From contig JAXLWK010000013.1 in the NCBI GenBank assembly GCA_046328525.1, positions 62,001 to 126,000 of the forward strand: DNA of 64,000 nt, read 5' to 3'. The position numbers and the translations under genes were made by a program. A model generated the notes under the pieces. That model did no database searches. It had not been told where the DNA came from and saw nothing but the letters and a program-made list of their open reading frames with translations. Below are positions 7,921 through 17,158 of this stretch, one piece after another; positions within the stretch are counted from its first letter, which is position 1, and each line of letters starts with the position of its first letter. Source of the stretch: JBDHWG01 sp046328525 (lineage in GTDB: Bacteria; Chloroflexota; Anaerolineae; Epilineales; JAHCIE01).

Positions 7921-9300
7921 ATGCCGCAGGTAAGCCGTCGAGAGTTTCTGAAGTTGGCGGCCCTGGCCGCCGGGGGCCTGATGCTGCCGCCCGGCCTGGC
8001 CGGAGCCGCCGGCGCGTTGGGGAGCGGGACGCCCCCGCCGAGTACGTGCATCGAGACCGCGCAGGGCGTGCTGGATGTCGCCGCGACCCTCGAAAGCCTG
8101 GCGATGACGTTCTACTACCAGGCCACCCAGGCCGCGTTCTTCACGCGCCTGCCGACCTATCAGCGCGCCTACGTCCAGGCCGCCCTCGACCAGGAGTGGT
8201 CCCACTACAAGTACCTGCTCCAGCAGGGCGCGACCCCCCAGGCCACCGCCTTCTATTTTCCACCCGGCATCTTCGACTTCAGCGGCTTCGCCCGGTTCAT
8301 CGCCGCTATCGAGACGCTGGAGACGGGCTTCATGGACGCCTACCTGGCCGCGGCGCGGCGGTTCACCGAGCTGGGCCAGCCGGTCATGGCCGAGATCGCC
8401 AACCAGATCGTCGGCATCGAGGCCGAGCACCGCGTCCTCGGGCGCGAGCTATCCGGCGAAAGCCCGCCGCCGCCCAACAACGTCTGCTTCGAGCGCGCCG
8501 CCATTGACTGCCCCTCCCAGATCATCGGCAAGCTCGGCATCTACATCCACGGCGGCCTGAATTACGCCGGCCCCGTCGCCATGCCGACTGGCGACCAGAT
8601 GACCGCCGTCATCGGGCGCTACACGTGCCAGGCAGTCACACCCGCCACGCCGACGACGTGCGACGAGGACCTGCTGCGCATCTTCAACATCGCCGCGACG
8701 GCCGAGGCGCTCGGCATCACCTTCTACTACGCCGGCATCCAGGGTGGCTTCTTCCACGCGCTGCCTGCGACACGCCAGTGGTATCTCCAGGCCGCCCTCG
8801 ACGAGGAGCGCCACCATCTCGACTTCCTGAAGAGCCACGGCGCGTCGCCCGCGGCCACGACATTCTACTTCCCCCAGAACGCCTTCGACGATCTCCCCAC
8901 CTTCCTCCAAATCCTGGACACGCTCGAGAACGTGTTCATCGGCGCGTACCTGGCGGCGACGCAGCGCCTGGCCCAACTCGGCCAGCCGCTCCTGGCGCAG
9001 ACCGTCGGCCAGATCCTCGGCGTCGAAGCCGAGCACCGCATCCTCGGCCGCATCATCGCCGAGAAGGACCCGCCCAACGACCTGTGCCTGGAAGTCGCGC
9101 GCTACACCTGCCTCGCCGACGCCGAGGCGGCCATCGCGCCCTTCGTCCAGCCGAGCGGCGCCAGCCCGCGCCAGGTGGCGATGCCGACGCCGGCGCAGAT
9201 CACCACCGCCGTGGACGCCTTCGGCTGCGCCGCCGTCCCCATGGCCGCCTATCGCGTGTACTTCCCCATGTTGCGCGAGGCCGCGCCCGTCGGCCCATGA
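7921..9300 (+). CDS. Tat-exported protein with two ferritin-like domains
   Basis: The protein has 459 residues counted from ATG 7921; an in-frame ATG at 7873 would add 16 residues ahead of the Tat signal and is less likely. The twin-arginine motif SRREFLKLA is at residues 5-13, followed by a hydrophobic stretch. Two homologous four-helix units follow (about 45-180 and 235-375). Each has a carboxylate/His signature, ALDQEWSHYKYLL then EAEHRVLGREL in the first, ALDEERHHLDFLK then EAEHRILGRII in the second, consistent with a di-iron centre. The protein should fold in the cytoplasm and be exported loaded. Its reaction is unknown. Confidence 0.8.
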   Translation: MPQVSRREFLKLAALAAGGLMLPPGLAGAAGALGSGTPPPSTCIETAQGVLDVAATLESLAMTFYYQATQAAFFTRLPTYQRAYVQAALDQEWSHYKYLLQQGATPQATAFYFPPGIFDFSGFARFIAAIETLETGFMDAYLAAARRFTELGQPVMAEIANQIVGIEAEHRVLGRELSGESPPPPNNVCFERAAIDCPSQIIGKLGIYIHGGLNYAGPVAMPTGDQMTAVIGRYTCQAVTPATPTTCDEDLLRIFNIAATAEALGITFYYAGIQGGFFHALPATRQWYLQAALDEERHHLDFLKSHGASPAATTFYFPQNAFDDLPTFLQILDTLENVFIGAYLAATQRLAQLGQPLLAQTVGQILGVEAEHRILGRIIAEKDPPNDLCLEVARYTCLADAEAAIAPFVQPSGASPRQVAMPTPAQITTAVDAFGCAAVPMAAYRVYFPMLREAAPVGP

Positions 9301-9374
9301 GCCGAAATCCATCCTTGTCTCCGGTTCGTCACAATAGATAAGTAGCATGCCTGTTAACTCGAAAGGGAGGACGT

Positions 9375-11468
9375 ATGCGTTTCTCGCGACATCTACGCTG
9401 GATTGCCCCTCTCCTGGTCGTCGCCGTCGTCGTTGCCACCGCTGTGGCGGCGCTGGCCTGGCCGGCGGTCGGGAGCGGCATTATCGGCGGCTTCAACCGA
9501 CAGGGCACAACCGTGGATCGCAGCGGCTTCGTCGGCCAGCAGCCGGCGCTGGCCGTGGCCGCCCCGGAAAGCCCGAATACCGCGGTTCCCTGGGTCGCTC
9601 TGGCCGAGGCGCTGCGGGGCAGCAACAGCCAGAATATCTTCGTGCGCAGCTTCGACAAGAACGCCGGCCAGTGGGTCACCCGCGGCACGAGCAAGAACAA
9701 CGGCAGCCTGAACGTTGACACCGGCGCCGTCGCCGAAGACCCGGCCATCGCCCTCGGCGGGGCGGTGACCAACGGCCACGGCACAGTGCCGTTCGTGGCC
9801 TGGTACGAGCCGCTTGTCACGCTCCAGAACAAGAACAACATCTTCGTCAGCGTACTGGCGCAGGACGGCGGCGGCGAGTTCTGGCAGCTCACCGGCGACA
9901 AGGGCCAGCGCAACCCGCCCAGCCTCAACATTGACGCATCGCAGGACGCCGAAGAGCCGCGCATCGCCACCGGCTCCGTCAACGCCGGCGCGACCTCCTT
10001 CGTCCCCTGGGTCGCGTGGCAGGAGAACAGCGTCGTCGAGAGCGGCAAGCGCCAGATCTTCGTGTCGCGCGGCGCGCCCGACAGCGGCCCCAACGTCCTG
10101 GGCGGCCTGAAGTGGGTGCCGACCGGCAAGAACGTCAACGGCGTCGGCCCGTCGCTGAACTTCGACCCAGCCAACGACGCGAGCCAGCCCGACATCGTCT
10201 TCTCCGGCCCCAACAACACCGTGCCGTGGGCCATCTGGCAGGAGCAGGATCGCTCCGGCCAGCAGACCAACCGCATCTTCGCCTCTAAGGCGATCGCCGA
10301 TGCCACGGCCCTGGGCGGCTTCCGCTGGGACATCCAGCCGACCTGCACCGGCGTCGGCCAGAATTGCGTCCTCAACCGCAACTTCTTCCGCGACGCCAAG
10401 AACCCGCGCATCGCCACAGGCACGCTGCCCGAGGAAGACGCGACCAAGCCCAAGCCGTGGGCAGTCTGGCAGGAGTTCGACGGCCAGGCGTGGCAAATCT
10501 TCGTCAGCCGCTTCGACGGCACGAACTGGATCCCCGTCGGCGATAGCCTGAATGTCTACCGCTTCGACAACGCCGAGACCCCCGACATCTACTTCGTCGG
10601 CAACGTCCCCCACGTGGCCTGGGTCGAGCAGCAGGGCGGCTTCAAGCTCCTGTTCGTGCGCCACCTGGCCGATACCCGCCCCGGCCGCGAGCGCTGGGAT
10701 CTGGACGCGCTGCCGAATCGCGGCATCAACACCGCCGCCTTCAACCCCGCCGACCGGCCCGCCCTGCGTGGCTCCGCCACCTCGCCCATGGTCGCCTGGC
10801 AGGAGAACATCTTCTTCAACCCCAACGACATCTCGGTCTTCGAGGCCAAGCGCCTGCCCGACGGCCCGGCCTGGGGCAGCAACTACCCGCCGTTCATCCG
10901 CGTCATCTCCGGCACGCGCGTCACCGCCCTGGACAAGGCCCTCCCTCTGTCCGATGACAAGGCCAGCGCGCCGACCACGGAACACCTGCTCGGCCCGCTG
11001 ACCATCCTGACCTCGTGCGACCACGTCAACGGCTGGGATAACATCCAGGAGATCCAGACGCGCCTGGCGAGCGAGACGGATAACGCCTTCACCGGCCGCT
11101 ACGTGGCGGCAGAAAACAAGGTCTACGTCGAGGACCCGGACAACCCCGGCACGTGGCTCGGCGGCCTGACCCCTGGCGACGCCGGCGCGACGATCACGAC
11201 CAGGAATGTTATCCTGCACGTAGACCAGATGGTCATCACGAAGCTCGGCCCCGGCAGCCCGGCCCTGGACATCAAGTGGGTGCTCGACTTCCGCGCGCCG
11301 ACGTTCTTCAAGACCTACGCGCAGCTGCTGAACATCATCTACAAGCCGGAGCCAGGCGCGACGGAGCCGCAGCAGACCGACTTCTTCCAGGTCGGCAGCG
11401 TCAACGTCATCGCGGCCCAGATCGCCCTGCCGCTGATTGGGAAGAGCACCGACTTCCGCAACCCGTAA
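9375..11468 (+). CDS. Secreted beta-propeller-like repeat protein
   Basis: The protein has 697 residues. GGAGG lies 5 nt before ATG 9375. The signal peptide or anchor spans about 8-33. From about residue 55 to 480 a motif of the form P-W-V-A-W-Q-E recurs at least seven times (PWVAL, PFVAWYE, PWVAWQE, PWAIWQE, PWAVWQE, PHVAWVE, PMVAWQE), each about 60-70 residues apart and usually preceded by a DP/IA-type strand. This spacing fits a seven-bladed propeller. A separate C-terminal domain (about 530-697) has no repeats. Extracytoplasmic, function unknown. Confidence 0.75.
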   Translation: MRFSRHLRWIAPLLVVAVVVATAVAALAWPAVGSGIIGGFNRQGTTVDRSGFVGQQPALAVAAPESPNTAVPWVALAEALRGSNSQNIFVRSFDKNAGQWVTRGTSKNNGSLNVDTGAVAEDPAIALGGAVTNGHGTVPFVAWYEPLVTLQNKNNIFVSVLAQDGGGEFWQLTGDKGQRNPPSLNIDASQDAEEPRIATGSVNAGATSFVPWVAWQENSVVESGKRQIFVSRGAPDSGPNVLGGLKWVPTGKNVNGVGPSLNFDPANDASQPDIVFSGPNNTVPWAIWQEQDRSGQQTNRIFASKAIADATALGGFRWDIQPTCTGVGQNCVLNRNFFRDAKNPRIATGTLPEEDATKPKPWAVWQEFDGQAWQIFVSRFDGTNWIPVGDSLNVYRFDNAETPDIYFVGNVPHVAWVEQQGGFKLLFVRHLADTRPGRERWDLDALPNRGINTAAFNPADRPALRGSATSPMVAWQENIFFNPNDISVFEAKRLPDGPAWGSNYPPFIRVISGTRVTALDKALPLSDDKASAPTTEHLLGPLTILTSCDHVNGWDNIQEIQTRLASETDNAFTGRYVAAENKVYVEDPDNPGTWLGGLTPGDAGATITTRNVILHVDQMVITKLGPGSPALDIKWVLDFRAPTFFKTYAQLLNIIYKPEPGATEPQQTDFFQVGSVNVIAAQIALPLIGKSTDFRNP

Positions 11469-11486
11469 GACCCCGGCCTTCATCAC

Positions 11487-11535
11487 GCGCGTGGCGAAGC
11501 GATCCCAGCGGCGGGGAGTCGCTTCGCCCACGCGC
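11487..11535. repeat. Inverted repeat downstream of the propeller gene
   Basis: Arms GCGCGTGGGCGAAGCG-like on both sides (GCGCGTGGCGAAGCGA ... TCGCTTCGCCCACGCGC). It has no T-run and could act as an mRNA 3' structure. A family A element follows. Confidence 0.6.
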
Positions 11536-11613
11536 TTTCGGGCGTTCCCTACCGCGTCGCGTCCGCTATCAGGCGCATGGACATGGCTGGACGATGCTTC
11601 ACGCAGTCTTCTA

Positions 11614-11701
11614 AGAGAAAGGAAACGCAAAGGCGCAAAGACGCAAAGGGAGAAGGATCAAGAGCTTTTTCTTCCCTTGCGCCTCTGCGTCTTTGCGTTA
11701 C
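11614..11701. repeat. Family A palindromic repeat, copy 3
   Basis: A full-length copy beginning with the conserved end TTCTAAGAGAAAGG, then AACGCAAAGGCGCAAAGACG. The right arm is CTTGCGCCTCTGCGTCTTTG. It ends 30 nt before the DedA start codon. Confidence 0.85.
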
Positions 11702-11730
11702 TATCCCGTTTTCGAGGGAGTCAGGTTGTC

Positions 11731-12465
11731 ATGGCAGAGCAGATTGGCCCGATCCTGTCGCACTACGTGGATGTCTACGGCCTGATCGCCATCTTCATTA
11801 TCATGTTGCTCAAGGAGATCGGCCTCCCGATCCCCATCCCCAGCGACCTGCTCATGCTGGCCGCCGCCGCGCAGGCCGCCGCCGGCCGCTACGTCCTCTG
11901 GCAGGGCTTCGGCATCCTCCTTCTGGCGATGCTCGTCGGCGCGTGGATGCAGTACCTCCTGGTGCGCCGCTTCGGGCGGCCCCTCCTCGACCGCGTCGGC
12001 CGCTATGTCGGGCTGCCGCCAGAGCGCGTCGAAAAGGCGTCGGCGCTCATGCGCAAGGGCGGAACCGTCGGCATCGCCACCTCCCTGACGACGCCGGGCG
12101 TGCGCATCGCTACGGTCCCCGCGTGCGCCCTGGCTGAGGTCCCCCTGCCCAACTTTCTCCTCGGCGTCCTCGTGGGCAGCGGCATCTTCCTGGCGCTCCA
12201 CTTCGCCATCGGCTATATCGGCGGCCCTATCATCAGCGCCATCATGGGCGCCGGCGGCATGACGGCGCTCGTCATCATCGTGGCGTTGGCGGTCATCGGG
12301 CTGGTGGTGTGGATATACATGCGGCGGCGGGGGAAGTCGCCAGCAGGGGCGCAAGCGGCGACGGTGGAGGGGGTGGGCGACTGGCTCGACGCCTGCTGCC
12401 CGGTGTGCCTGGCGATTGGGGCGGCGCGCGGCGTTCGCGACAGCGCGACAAGCCCCTCATCCTAG
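11731..12465 (+). CDS. DedA/VTT-family membrane protein
   Basis: The protein has 244 residues, with GAGGGAG before ATG 11731. DedA features are LLKEIGLPIPIPSDLLML near the start (reentrant helix with the E...P.P..E/D pattern), a middle segment YLLVRRFGRPLLDRVGRYVGL, and TTPGVRIATVPACALAEVPLPNF, the equivalent of the family's F.R..PG.R....aG motif. Several TM helices follow, with the last at about 185-205. The final ~30 residues (CCPVCLAIG) are an unusual extension that may come from downstream non-coding DNA. Members flip or transport membrane lipids. Confidence 0.8.
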   Translation: MAEQIGPILSHYVDVYGLIAIFIIMLLKEIGLPIPIPSDLLMLAAAAQAAAGRYVLWQGFGILLLAMLVGAWMQYLLVRRFGRPLLDRVGRYVGLPPERVEKASALMRKGGTVGIATSLTTPGVRIATVPACALAEVPLPNFLLGVLVGSGIFLALHFAIGYIGGPIISAIMGAGGMTALVIIVALAVIGLVVWIYMRRRGKSPAGAQAATVEGVGDWLDACCPVCLAIGAARGVRDSATSPSS

Positions 12466-12485
12466 CCCTATTCACGGTCCGATGG

Positions 12486-12556
12486 CAACGCAATGGCGCA
12501 AAGAGAAATGAGTTTTCAGCCCGTTGGCGGCGTTGCGCCTTTGCGCCTTGGCGTTC
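12486..12556. repeat. Family A palindromic repeat, copy 4
   Basis: Degenerate copy, AACGCAATGGCGCAAAGAG ... GTTGCGCCTTTGCGCCTTGG. It lies between the convergent DedA and MoxR genes. Confidence 0.7.
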
Positions 12557-12636
12557 TTCTTGCGCTCGGCAATAGTCGAGGGGGGAGGCCATTCTCATCT
12601 GTTCGCTGGGGAACATACACCCACGCGGAGGGAGTC

Positions 12637-13596
12637 CTACGACCGTTCCAGGCTCACGGGAACGGCGACCGAGGCGAGAACATCGTTGACGGCCATGACG
12701 GCGGTGCGCCCGCGCAGCCCACTCTCCGGCTTGATGAGAATGCGGTGCGGCAGGGTGACGGGGGCCAGGCGCTTGACGTCGTCGGGGATGACGTAGTCGC
12801 GGCCATGCAGCGCCGCCCACGCCTGCGCCGTCTTGAACAGCGCCAGGGAGCCGCGCGGGCTGGCTCCCAGCGCCACATCGCGGTGCTCCCGCGTTGCCCG
12901 CACAATCCCGGTGATGTAGTCGAGCACGCTGTCGTCTACGTGCACCTCCCACACCTGGGGCTGCGCCGCCTGCACCTCGGCCACCGTCGCCACCGCGCCG
13001 AGCGTGTCAATCGGGTGGGCGCGCTGAAGGTTGCGCACGATCTGCGCCTCCTCCGCCGCGTTGGGGTAGCCGACGGTGAAGCGCAGCAGGAACCGGTCCA
13101 ACTGCGCCTCCGGCAGCGGGAACGTCCCCTCGTACTCGATGGGGTTCTGGGTCGCCATGACCAGGAATGGGCGCGGTAAGGGGTGGGTCACACCGTCCAT
13201 CGTCACCGTGCGCTCCTGCATCGCCTCCAGGAGCGCCGACTGGGTGCGCGGGGTGGCGCGGTTGATCTCGTCGGCGAGCAGGATGTTAGCGAAGACCGGC
13301 CCGGGGCGGAACTCGAACTGGCCGGTCGGCTGGCGGTAGACCGAGACGCCGGTCACGTCGTTGGGCAGCAGGTCCGGCGTGCATTGCAGGCGCTTGAAAT
13401 CGGCGCCGAAGGACTGGGCGAAGGCGCGGGCCAGGATGGTCTTGCCGACGCCGGGCACGTCCTCCAGCAAGACGTGCCCCTCGACCAGGAGGGAGACGAG
13501 CAGCAGCTCGATGGCGTCGCGCTTGCCGACGATGACGCGCTCGACATTCTCTACGATCTTGTGCGCCAGGCCCTGAACCGCGCCAATCTCCGCCAT
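12637..13596 (-). CDS. MoxR-family AAA+ ATPase
   Basis: The protein has 319 residues starting at MAEIG. Walker A GVGKT is at residues 49-53, Walker B LLADE at 106-110, sensor region ATQNPIEYEGTFPLPEAQLDRF in the middle, and a C-terminal lid with GASPRGSLALFKTAQAWA. MoxR ATPases act as chaperones, usually encoded beside DUF58 and VWA proteins; neither is here, since the downstream side is a repeat and a convergent gene. A G-rich stretch (TTGGGGGG) precedes the ATG. It may share the antitoxin transcript, whose stop is 25 nt upstream. Confidence 0.92.
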   Translation of the reverse strand: MAEIGAVQGLAHKIVENVERVIVGKRDAIELLLVSLLVEGHVLLEDVPGVGKTILARAFAQSFGADFKRLQCTPDLLPNDVTGVSVYRQPTGQFEFRPGPVFANILLADEINRATPRTQSALLEAMQERTVTMDGVTHPLPRPFLVMATQNPIEYEGTFPLPEAQLDRFLLRFTVGYPNAAEEAQIVRNLQRAHPIDTLGAVATVAEVQAAQPQVWEVHVDDSVLDYITGIVRATREHRDVALGASPRGSLALFKTAQAWAALHGRDYVIPDDVKRLAPVTLPHRILIKPESGLRGRTAVMAVNDVLASVAVPVSLERS

Positions 13597-13621
13597 ATCC
13601 CCCCAACTTGCGCGCTGCGCA

Positions 13622-13852
13622 TTACATAGATGAAACTGAGCGCATTTGCAGATGCCCGAGCGGCGGATCAAGGCCGCTCTCTTCCTCGACGTAGACCGCG
13701 TTCAAGCGTTCTGTGACATCACCCGATTGGCGCACCGCCAGGTATTCGCGCAGAGCGTTGGCAAATAGCTCACTGTGAGAGATGCCGAGCCGGTGCGCCG
13801 CTTCTTCAGCTATGGCAAATAGATTTTCGGGGATTGATATCTCGATTAGCAT
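13622..13852 (-). CDS. MazE-like ribbon-helix-helix antitoxin, no toxin adjacent
   Basis: The protein has 76 residues. ATG 13852 is selected because the RHH sequence begins there (MLIEISIPENLFAIAEEAAHRLGISHSELFANALREYLA is read across the start) and a promoter -10 lies 6 nt upstream. The C-terminal part (VTERLNAVYVEEESGLDP) resembles the toxin-binding tail of MazE9/ChpI-type antitoxins. In such loci mazF follows directly; here 25 nt separate the stop from a moxR gene, so the toxin is missing. It may act as an orphan repressor or be a relic. Confidence 0.75.
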   Translation of the reverse strand: MLIEISIPENLFAIAEEAAHRLGISHSELFANALREYLAVRQSGDVTERLNAVYVEEESGLDPPLGHLQMRSVSSM

Positions 13853-13858
13853 GACGAG

Positions 13859-13887
13859 AGTATAGCGCGAGTAACTGCGCCTATCAA
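13859..13887 (-). promoter_or_regulatory. Promoter of the orphan antitoxin
   Basis: On the minus strand TTGATA, 17-bp spacer, TATACT. The -10 ends 6 nt before the ATG at 13852, predicting a leaderless mRNA. Confidence 0.65.
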
Positions 13888-13916
13888 ATGACACCTCTAC
13901 TGGAAATTGACCTGGG

Positions 13917-13987
13917 CTGTCATGCCTCGCTACGCTCGGCATCTGGGCCGCCGCAGTCCAGCCCCCTCCCTCCGTTCGAGGTGACAG
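13917..13987. repeat. Degenerate family E palindrome
   Basis: Outer arms CTGTCATGCCTCG / CGAGGTGACAG, matching the CTGTCATGC...GTGACAG ends of the elements at 23438 and 39992. Confidence 0.5.
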
Positions 13988-14032
13988 CGATGTCTACCTG
14001 ACCGAGGGTGAACGCCATCTCGGGGCCAACCT

Positions 14033-14092
14033 TTTCGTGTCTTTCGCGCCTTTTTCGCGCGTTTCGTGGTCCAACGTCTTTCGCGGCCCAAC
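14033..14092. repeat. Family B repeat, right arm only
   Basis: TTTCGTGTCTTTCGCGCC and TTTCGTGGTCCAACG match the right arm of the family B elements at 16876, 29072 and 55072. The left arm is not seen. Confidence 0.6.
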
Positions 14093-14095
14093 GCC

Positions 14096-16831
14096 TCAGC
14101 CCTGCGGACCGGGATCCTCCAGCGCGTAGGCCACCGCTTCCTCCAGCGTCATCGCCCGCCCTTCATCCCAGGCCGCGCCGTATAGAGCGGCCCGAGCGTC
14201 CGCCATCACCCGCGGATGGTCGGCGTACTCGAACACCGGCAGGGCGATGTCAACCGTCTCTACGAGGGCCTCCACTGCGCCGTACAGTCGTGCCGCCCGG
14301 TCGCGGCGGCCCTCTGCCAGCGCGAGCAGGGCACAGGCTTCGATGGAATGTGTCACACAACCTGGGTAGCCCGCGTGGTGAACGATAGGTAGGCTCTGGC
14401 TGAGTAGAGGGCGGGCGTCGGCGGTCCGGCCCAGGTCGAGCATGATCCGCGCCAGGTATTCCAGGGCGTGACTGACAATAACCCGATCGCCGCTCTGGCA
14501 GGCGACCGCCAGGGCTTGCTCGTTCAGAGCCAGGGCACGGGTGTAGTCACCTTGCCTTCGTGCCAGCTCGCCCAGGTTGTTCATGGCCTCGACTGTGCGA
14601 GGCAGGTTGCCAATCTCGCGCTGCACCGCGACGTTTTCCACGAGCAAGGCCTCGCCTTCGGCGACGCGCCCCTCGACAACCAGGATGTGCCCCAATCGGA
14701 TGAGATTACGTGCAATCTCGATTTTGTTGCCCGTCCGGCGGGCGTAGGCCAGGGATTCCTCGAAGTACACGCGCGCCTGGGCATGCTCACCCTGATACGC
14801 CAGCATCAGACCGAAATAGCCGGCGGTCGTGGCGCGCCATATCGGATTCCCTAGCTCCTGGAAGCGAGCCATCGCCGCTTCGAACCAGGGGCGGGCGGCC
14901 GCGTAGTCCTGCTGGTACTGGAACGCCTGGCCCACGGCCATCAGGGCGAGACCGCCGATGGTCCGCTCCTCGACGCTGTTGCCGCCACGGGCGAGCGCCA
15001 GCGCTTCCTCGGCGAGTCGCCGCCGTTCCAAGGGATTCTGTTCGGCGAGGGCCATCACCACCAGCACCCATGCGGTGATGGGGCGGCCGTCGGTACCCAG
15101 TTCAGGCGTGAGGGACATGGTCTCGCGCGCCCAGGCCTGCCCAAGCGCGTGATCCTCCAGCCAGAACGTCAGGTCCGTGAGGGTCAGGCACGCGCGGGCC
15201 AGGACGACGGGCGCAATCGCTGGCGTGTCGGACTCCTCGCCTGCCGCCGACGCGCTCCTGGCCCGCTCAGCCAGCTTTGCTACCCGATCGCGCCACTCCT
15301 GCCACGGCCCGCGCACTTTGAAGAACTCCGTCAAGGCCGCTCCGATGCGTAGCCCTAGCTCGAATTGGTCGGAGATGCTGGCCCATTCCACGGCGGCGCG
15401 CAGGTTGTCCTGTTCGGCGTCGAGATGGTCCATCCACGCCAGTTGCTCCGGACCATAGAGCTTGTCACGTGCATCCTCGGCCAGCGCGACGAAGTGCGCT
15501 AGATGGCGCGTGCGCACTGTCTCCGCTTCCCCGCTCTCGTCCAGGCGCTCGCTCGCGTACTCGCGAATCGTCTCGAGCATCCGGAAACGGGCTTCGCCGT
15601 CGGTGTTCACCTGCCGCAACAGGTTCTTGTCCACCAGCGCCGCGACGGCGTCCATTACGTCCGCCCCCATCTCCCCGTCCACGTGGCACACCGCTTCGAC
15701 CGCGTCCAACGTCGCCCCGCCCACAAACACGCTCAGCCGTCGGAACAAGGTTCTGTCCTCCTCGCTGAGCAGGCTGTGGCTCCACTCGATCGTCGCCCGC
15801 AGCGTCTGCTGCCGCGCCGGCAGGTCCCGCGCGCCCGCCGCCAGGGAGAGGCCCTTGCCCAGGCGCAACAGCAGCGCCAGCGGCGGCAGCGCACGCACCC
15901 GCGCCGCCGCCAGCTCGATGGCGAGGGGCAGACCGTCCAGCCGCGTGCAGATATCGGCCACGGCCAGGCCATTCTCAACCGTCAGGCGGAAGTCCGGGCG
16001 GGCGTCGGCCGCGCGCGCGGCGAACAGGGCTACCGACGGGTACGCGGCCAGCCCGTCGAGGGGCGGGAGGTTGTGCAGCGGCGGGACAGCCAGCGGCTCG
16101 ACAGGGAAGACGTGCTCGGCGCGCAGGTGCAGCACTTCGCGGCTCGTGACGAGCATCTTGAGGTGGGGCGCGGCGGCCAGGAGGTCCGCCAGCATGGGCG
16201 CGGCGTCGAGCACTTGCTCGCAGTTGTCGAGGAGGAGGAGGAGCGCTTTCTCGCGTAGGGAGTCTTCGAGAGCCTGGAGATACGTTCGGCCGGCCGTCTC
16301 CCGCACGTCCAGCGTTCGGGCGATGCTGGACGCCACCAGGGACGCATCCCGAATCGGCGCCAGGTCCACGAAGAACACGCCGTCAGCGAACTCGTCCCGC
16401 GTGTGGAACGCGACTTCCAGCGCCAGCCGCGTCTTGCCGCTGCCCCCCGCGCCGCTGAGGGTCACAAGGCGCACGTCGTCGCGCGTCAGTAGTGCCGTGA
16501 GGGCGGCGACCTCGGTGGCGCGGCCGATGAGGGGCGTCGGCGGCGCGGGTAGGTTGTGGCGCCCCGGCGGGCGCGGAGTGGGGAAGGCGATGGCGTGATC
16601 CGCGCCACCGTTGCGGGCGAAGCGGATGAACCCCTCGCGCTCTGGCAGCGGGACGTCGAGGGCGACGGCAAGGGCTTCGGCCATCTGGCGCGACGCGCGG
16701 AACTCGTCGGCCTCGACCTTGCGCACCGTCTCGCCGGAGTAGCCGATCTGGCGGCCTAGCTCGACCTGGGTCAGTCCCAGGCCGCGCCGCCGTCGCTTGA
16801 GCCACTGCCCGAACGACAGATCAGCGCTCAC
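14096..16831 (-). CDS. XRE-HTH / NB-ARC / TPR regulatory ATPase
   Basis: The protein has 911 residues. It starts at GTG 16831 behind GGGAGGTGA. Residues about 8-60 are an XRE-type helix-turn-helix (GLTQVELGRQIGYSGETVRKVE). A STAND ATPase follows: Walker A GAGGSGKT (127-134), Walker B LLLLLDN (D201), then TSREVL and GLPLAIELAA, typical of NB-ARC sensor and winged-helix parts. From about residue 440 to the end are TPR-like helices (e.g. NNLGELARRQGDYTRALALNEQALA). These proteins are ATP-switched regulators that sense a ligand through the TPRs. The ligand and target are unknown. Confidence 0.9.
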   Translation of the reverse strand: MSADLSFGQWLKRRRRGLGLTQVELGRQIGYSGETVRKVEADEFRASRQMAEALAVALDVPLPEREGFIRFARNGGADHAIAFPTPRPPGRHNLPAPPTPLIGRATEVAALTALLTRDDVRLVTLSGAGGSGKTRLALEVAFHTRDEFADGVFFVDLAPIRDASLVASSIARTLDVRETAGRTYLQALEDSLREKALLLLLDNCEQVLDAAPMLADLLAAAPHLKMLVTSREVLHLRAEHVFPVEPLAVPPLHNLPPLDGLAAYPSVALFAARAADARPDFRLTVENGLAVADICTRLDGLPLAIELAAARVRALPPLALLLRLGKGLSLAAGARDLPARQQTLRATIEWSHSLLSEEDRTLFRRLSVFVGGATLDAVEAVCHVDGEMGADVMDAVAALVDKNLLRQVNTDGEARFRMLETIREYASERLDESGEAETVRTRHLAHFVALAEDARDKLYGPEQLAWMDHLDAEQDNLRAAVEWASISDQFELGLRIGAALTEFFKVRGPWQEWRDRVAKLAERARSASAAGEESDTPAIAPVVLARACLTLTDLTFWLEDHALGQAWARETMSLTPELGTDGRPITAWVLVVMALAEQNPLERRRLAEEALALARGGNSVEERTIGGLALMAVGQAFQYQQDYAAARPWFEAAMARFQELGNPIWRATTAGYFGLMLAYQGEHAQARVYFEESLAYARRTGNKIEIARNLIRLGHILVVEGRVAEGEALLVENVAVQREIGNLPRTVEAMNNLGELARRQGDYTRALALNEQALAVACQSGDRVIVSHALEYLARIMLDLGRTADARPLLSQSLPIVHHAGYPGCVTHSIEACALLALAEGRRDRAARLYGAVEALVETVDIALPVFEYADHPRVMADARAALYGAAWDEGRAMTLEEAVAYALEDPGPQG

Positions 16832-17158
16832 GACTCACCTCCCGTGGCCGTGTCAGCCCCATACTGGACACTACGGACCTTGGACCACGAAGGTCACGAA
16901 AGGACGCGAAAAACGCGAAAGGGAGACGTTGGCGCCTAAGCCTTTCGCGTCTTTCGCCCCTTTCATCCTTTCGTGGTCCAACGTTCCGTCGGCAGGCTGC
17001 TTCTATTTGCTCCCCGCGTGTCAAAAATACTACCGCTTGTTCTACCGCCATTATACCACAAATCGGGTATTCCCGGACGGCGTAAAGGGCTTAAATGGAG
17101 GTAGAAGGACCGAAACATAGTCGCCCATCCAGGGGCGGCAAGGAAAGGAGATTGAGCC
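16832..17158. repeat. Intergenic region with family B element (16876-16985)
   Basis: A 327-bp gap between divergent genes. It holds a full family B inverted repeat (TTGGACCACGAAGGTCACG ... CCTTTCGTGGTCCAACG). A minus-strand extended -10 (TGGTATAAT, with TATAAT at 17050-17055) may serve the NB-ARC regulator gene. Nothing else recognisable. Confidence 0.65.

Noticed and set aside
9393..11630. Long minus-strand open frame (about 745 codons) opposite the propeller gene
   Set aside because: Composition is Arg/Gly/Val/Asp-rich as in GC-rich shadow frames; no domain, and the plus-strand gene has signal peptide, repeats and ribosome site.
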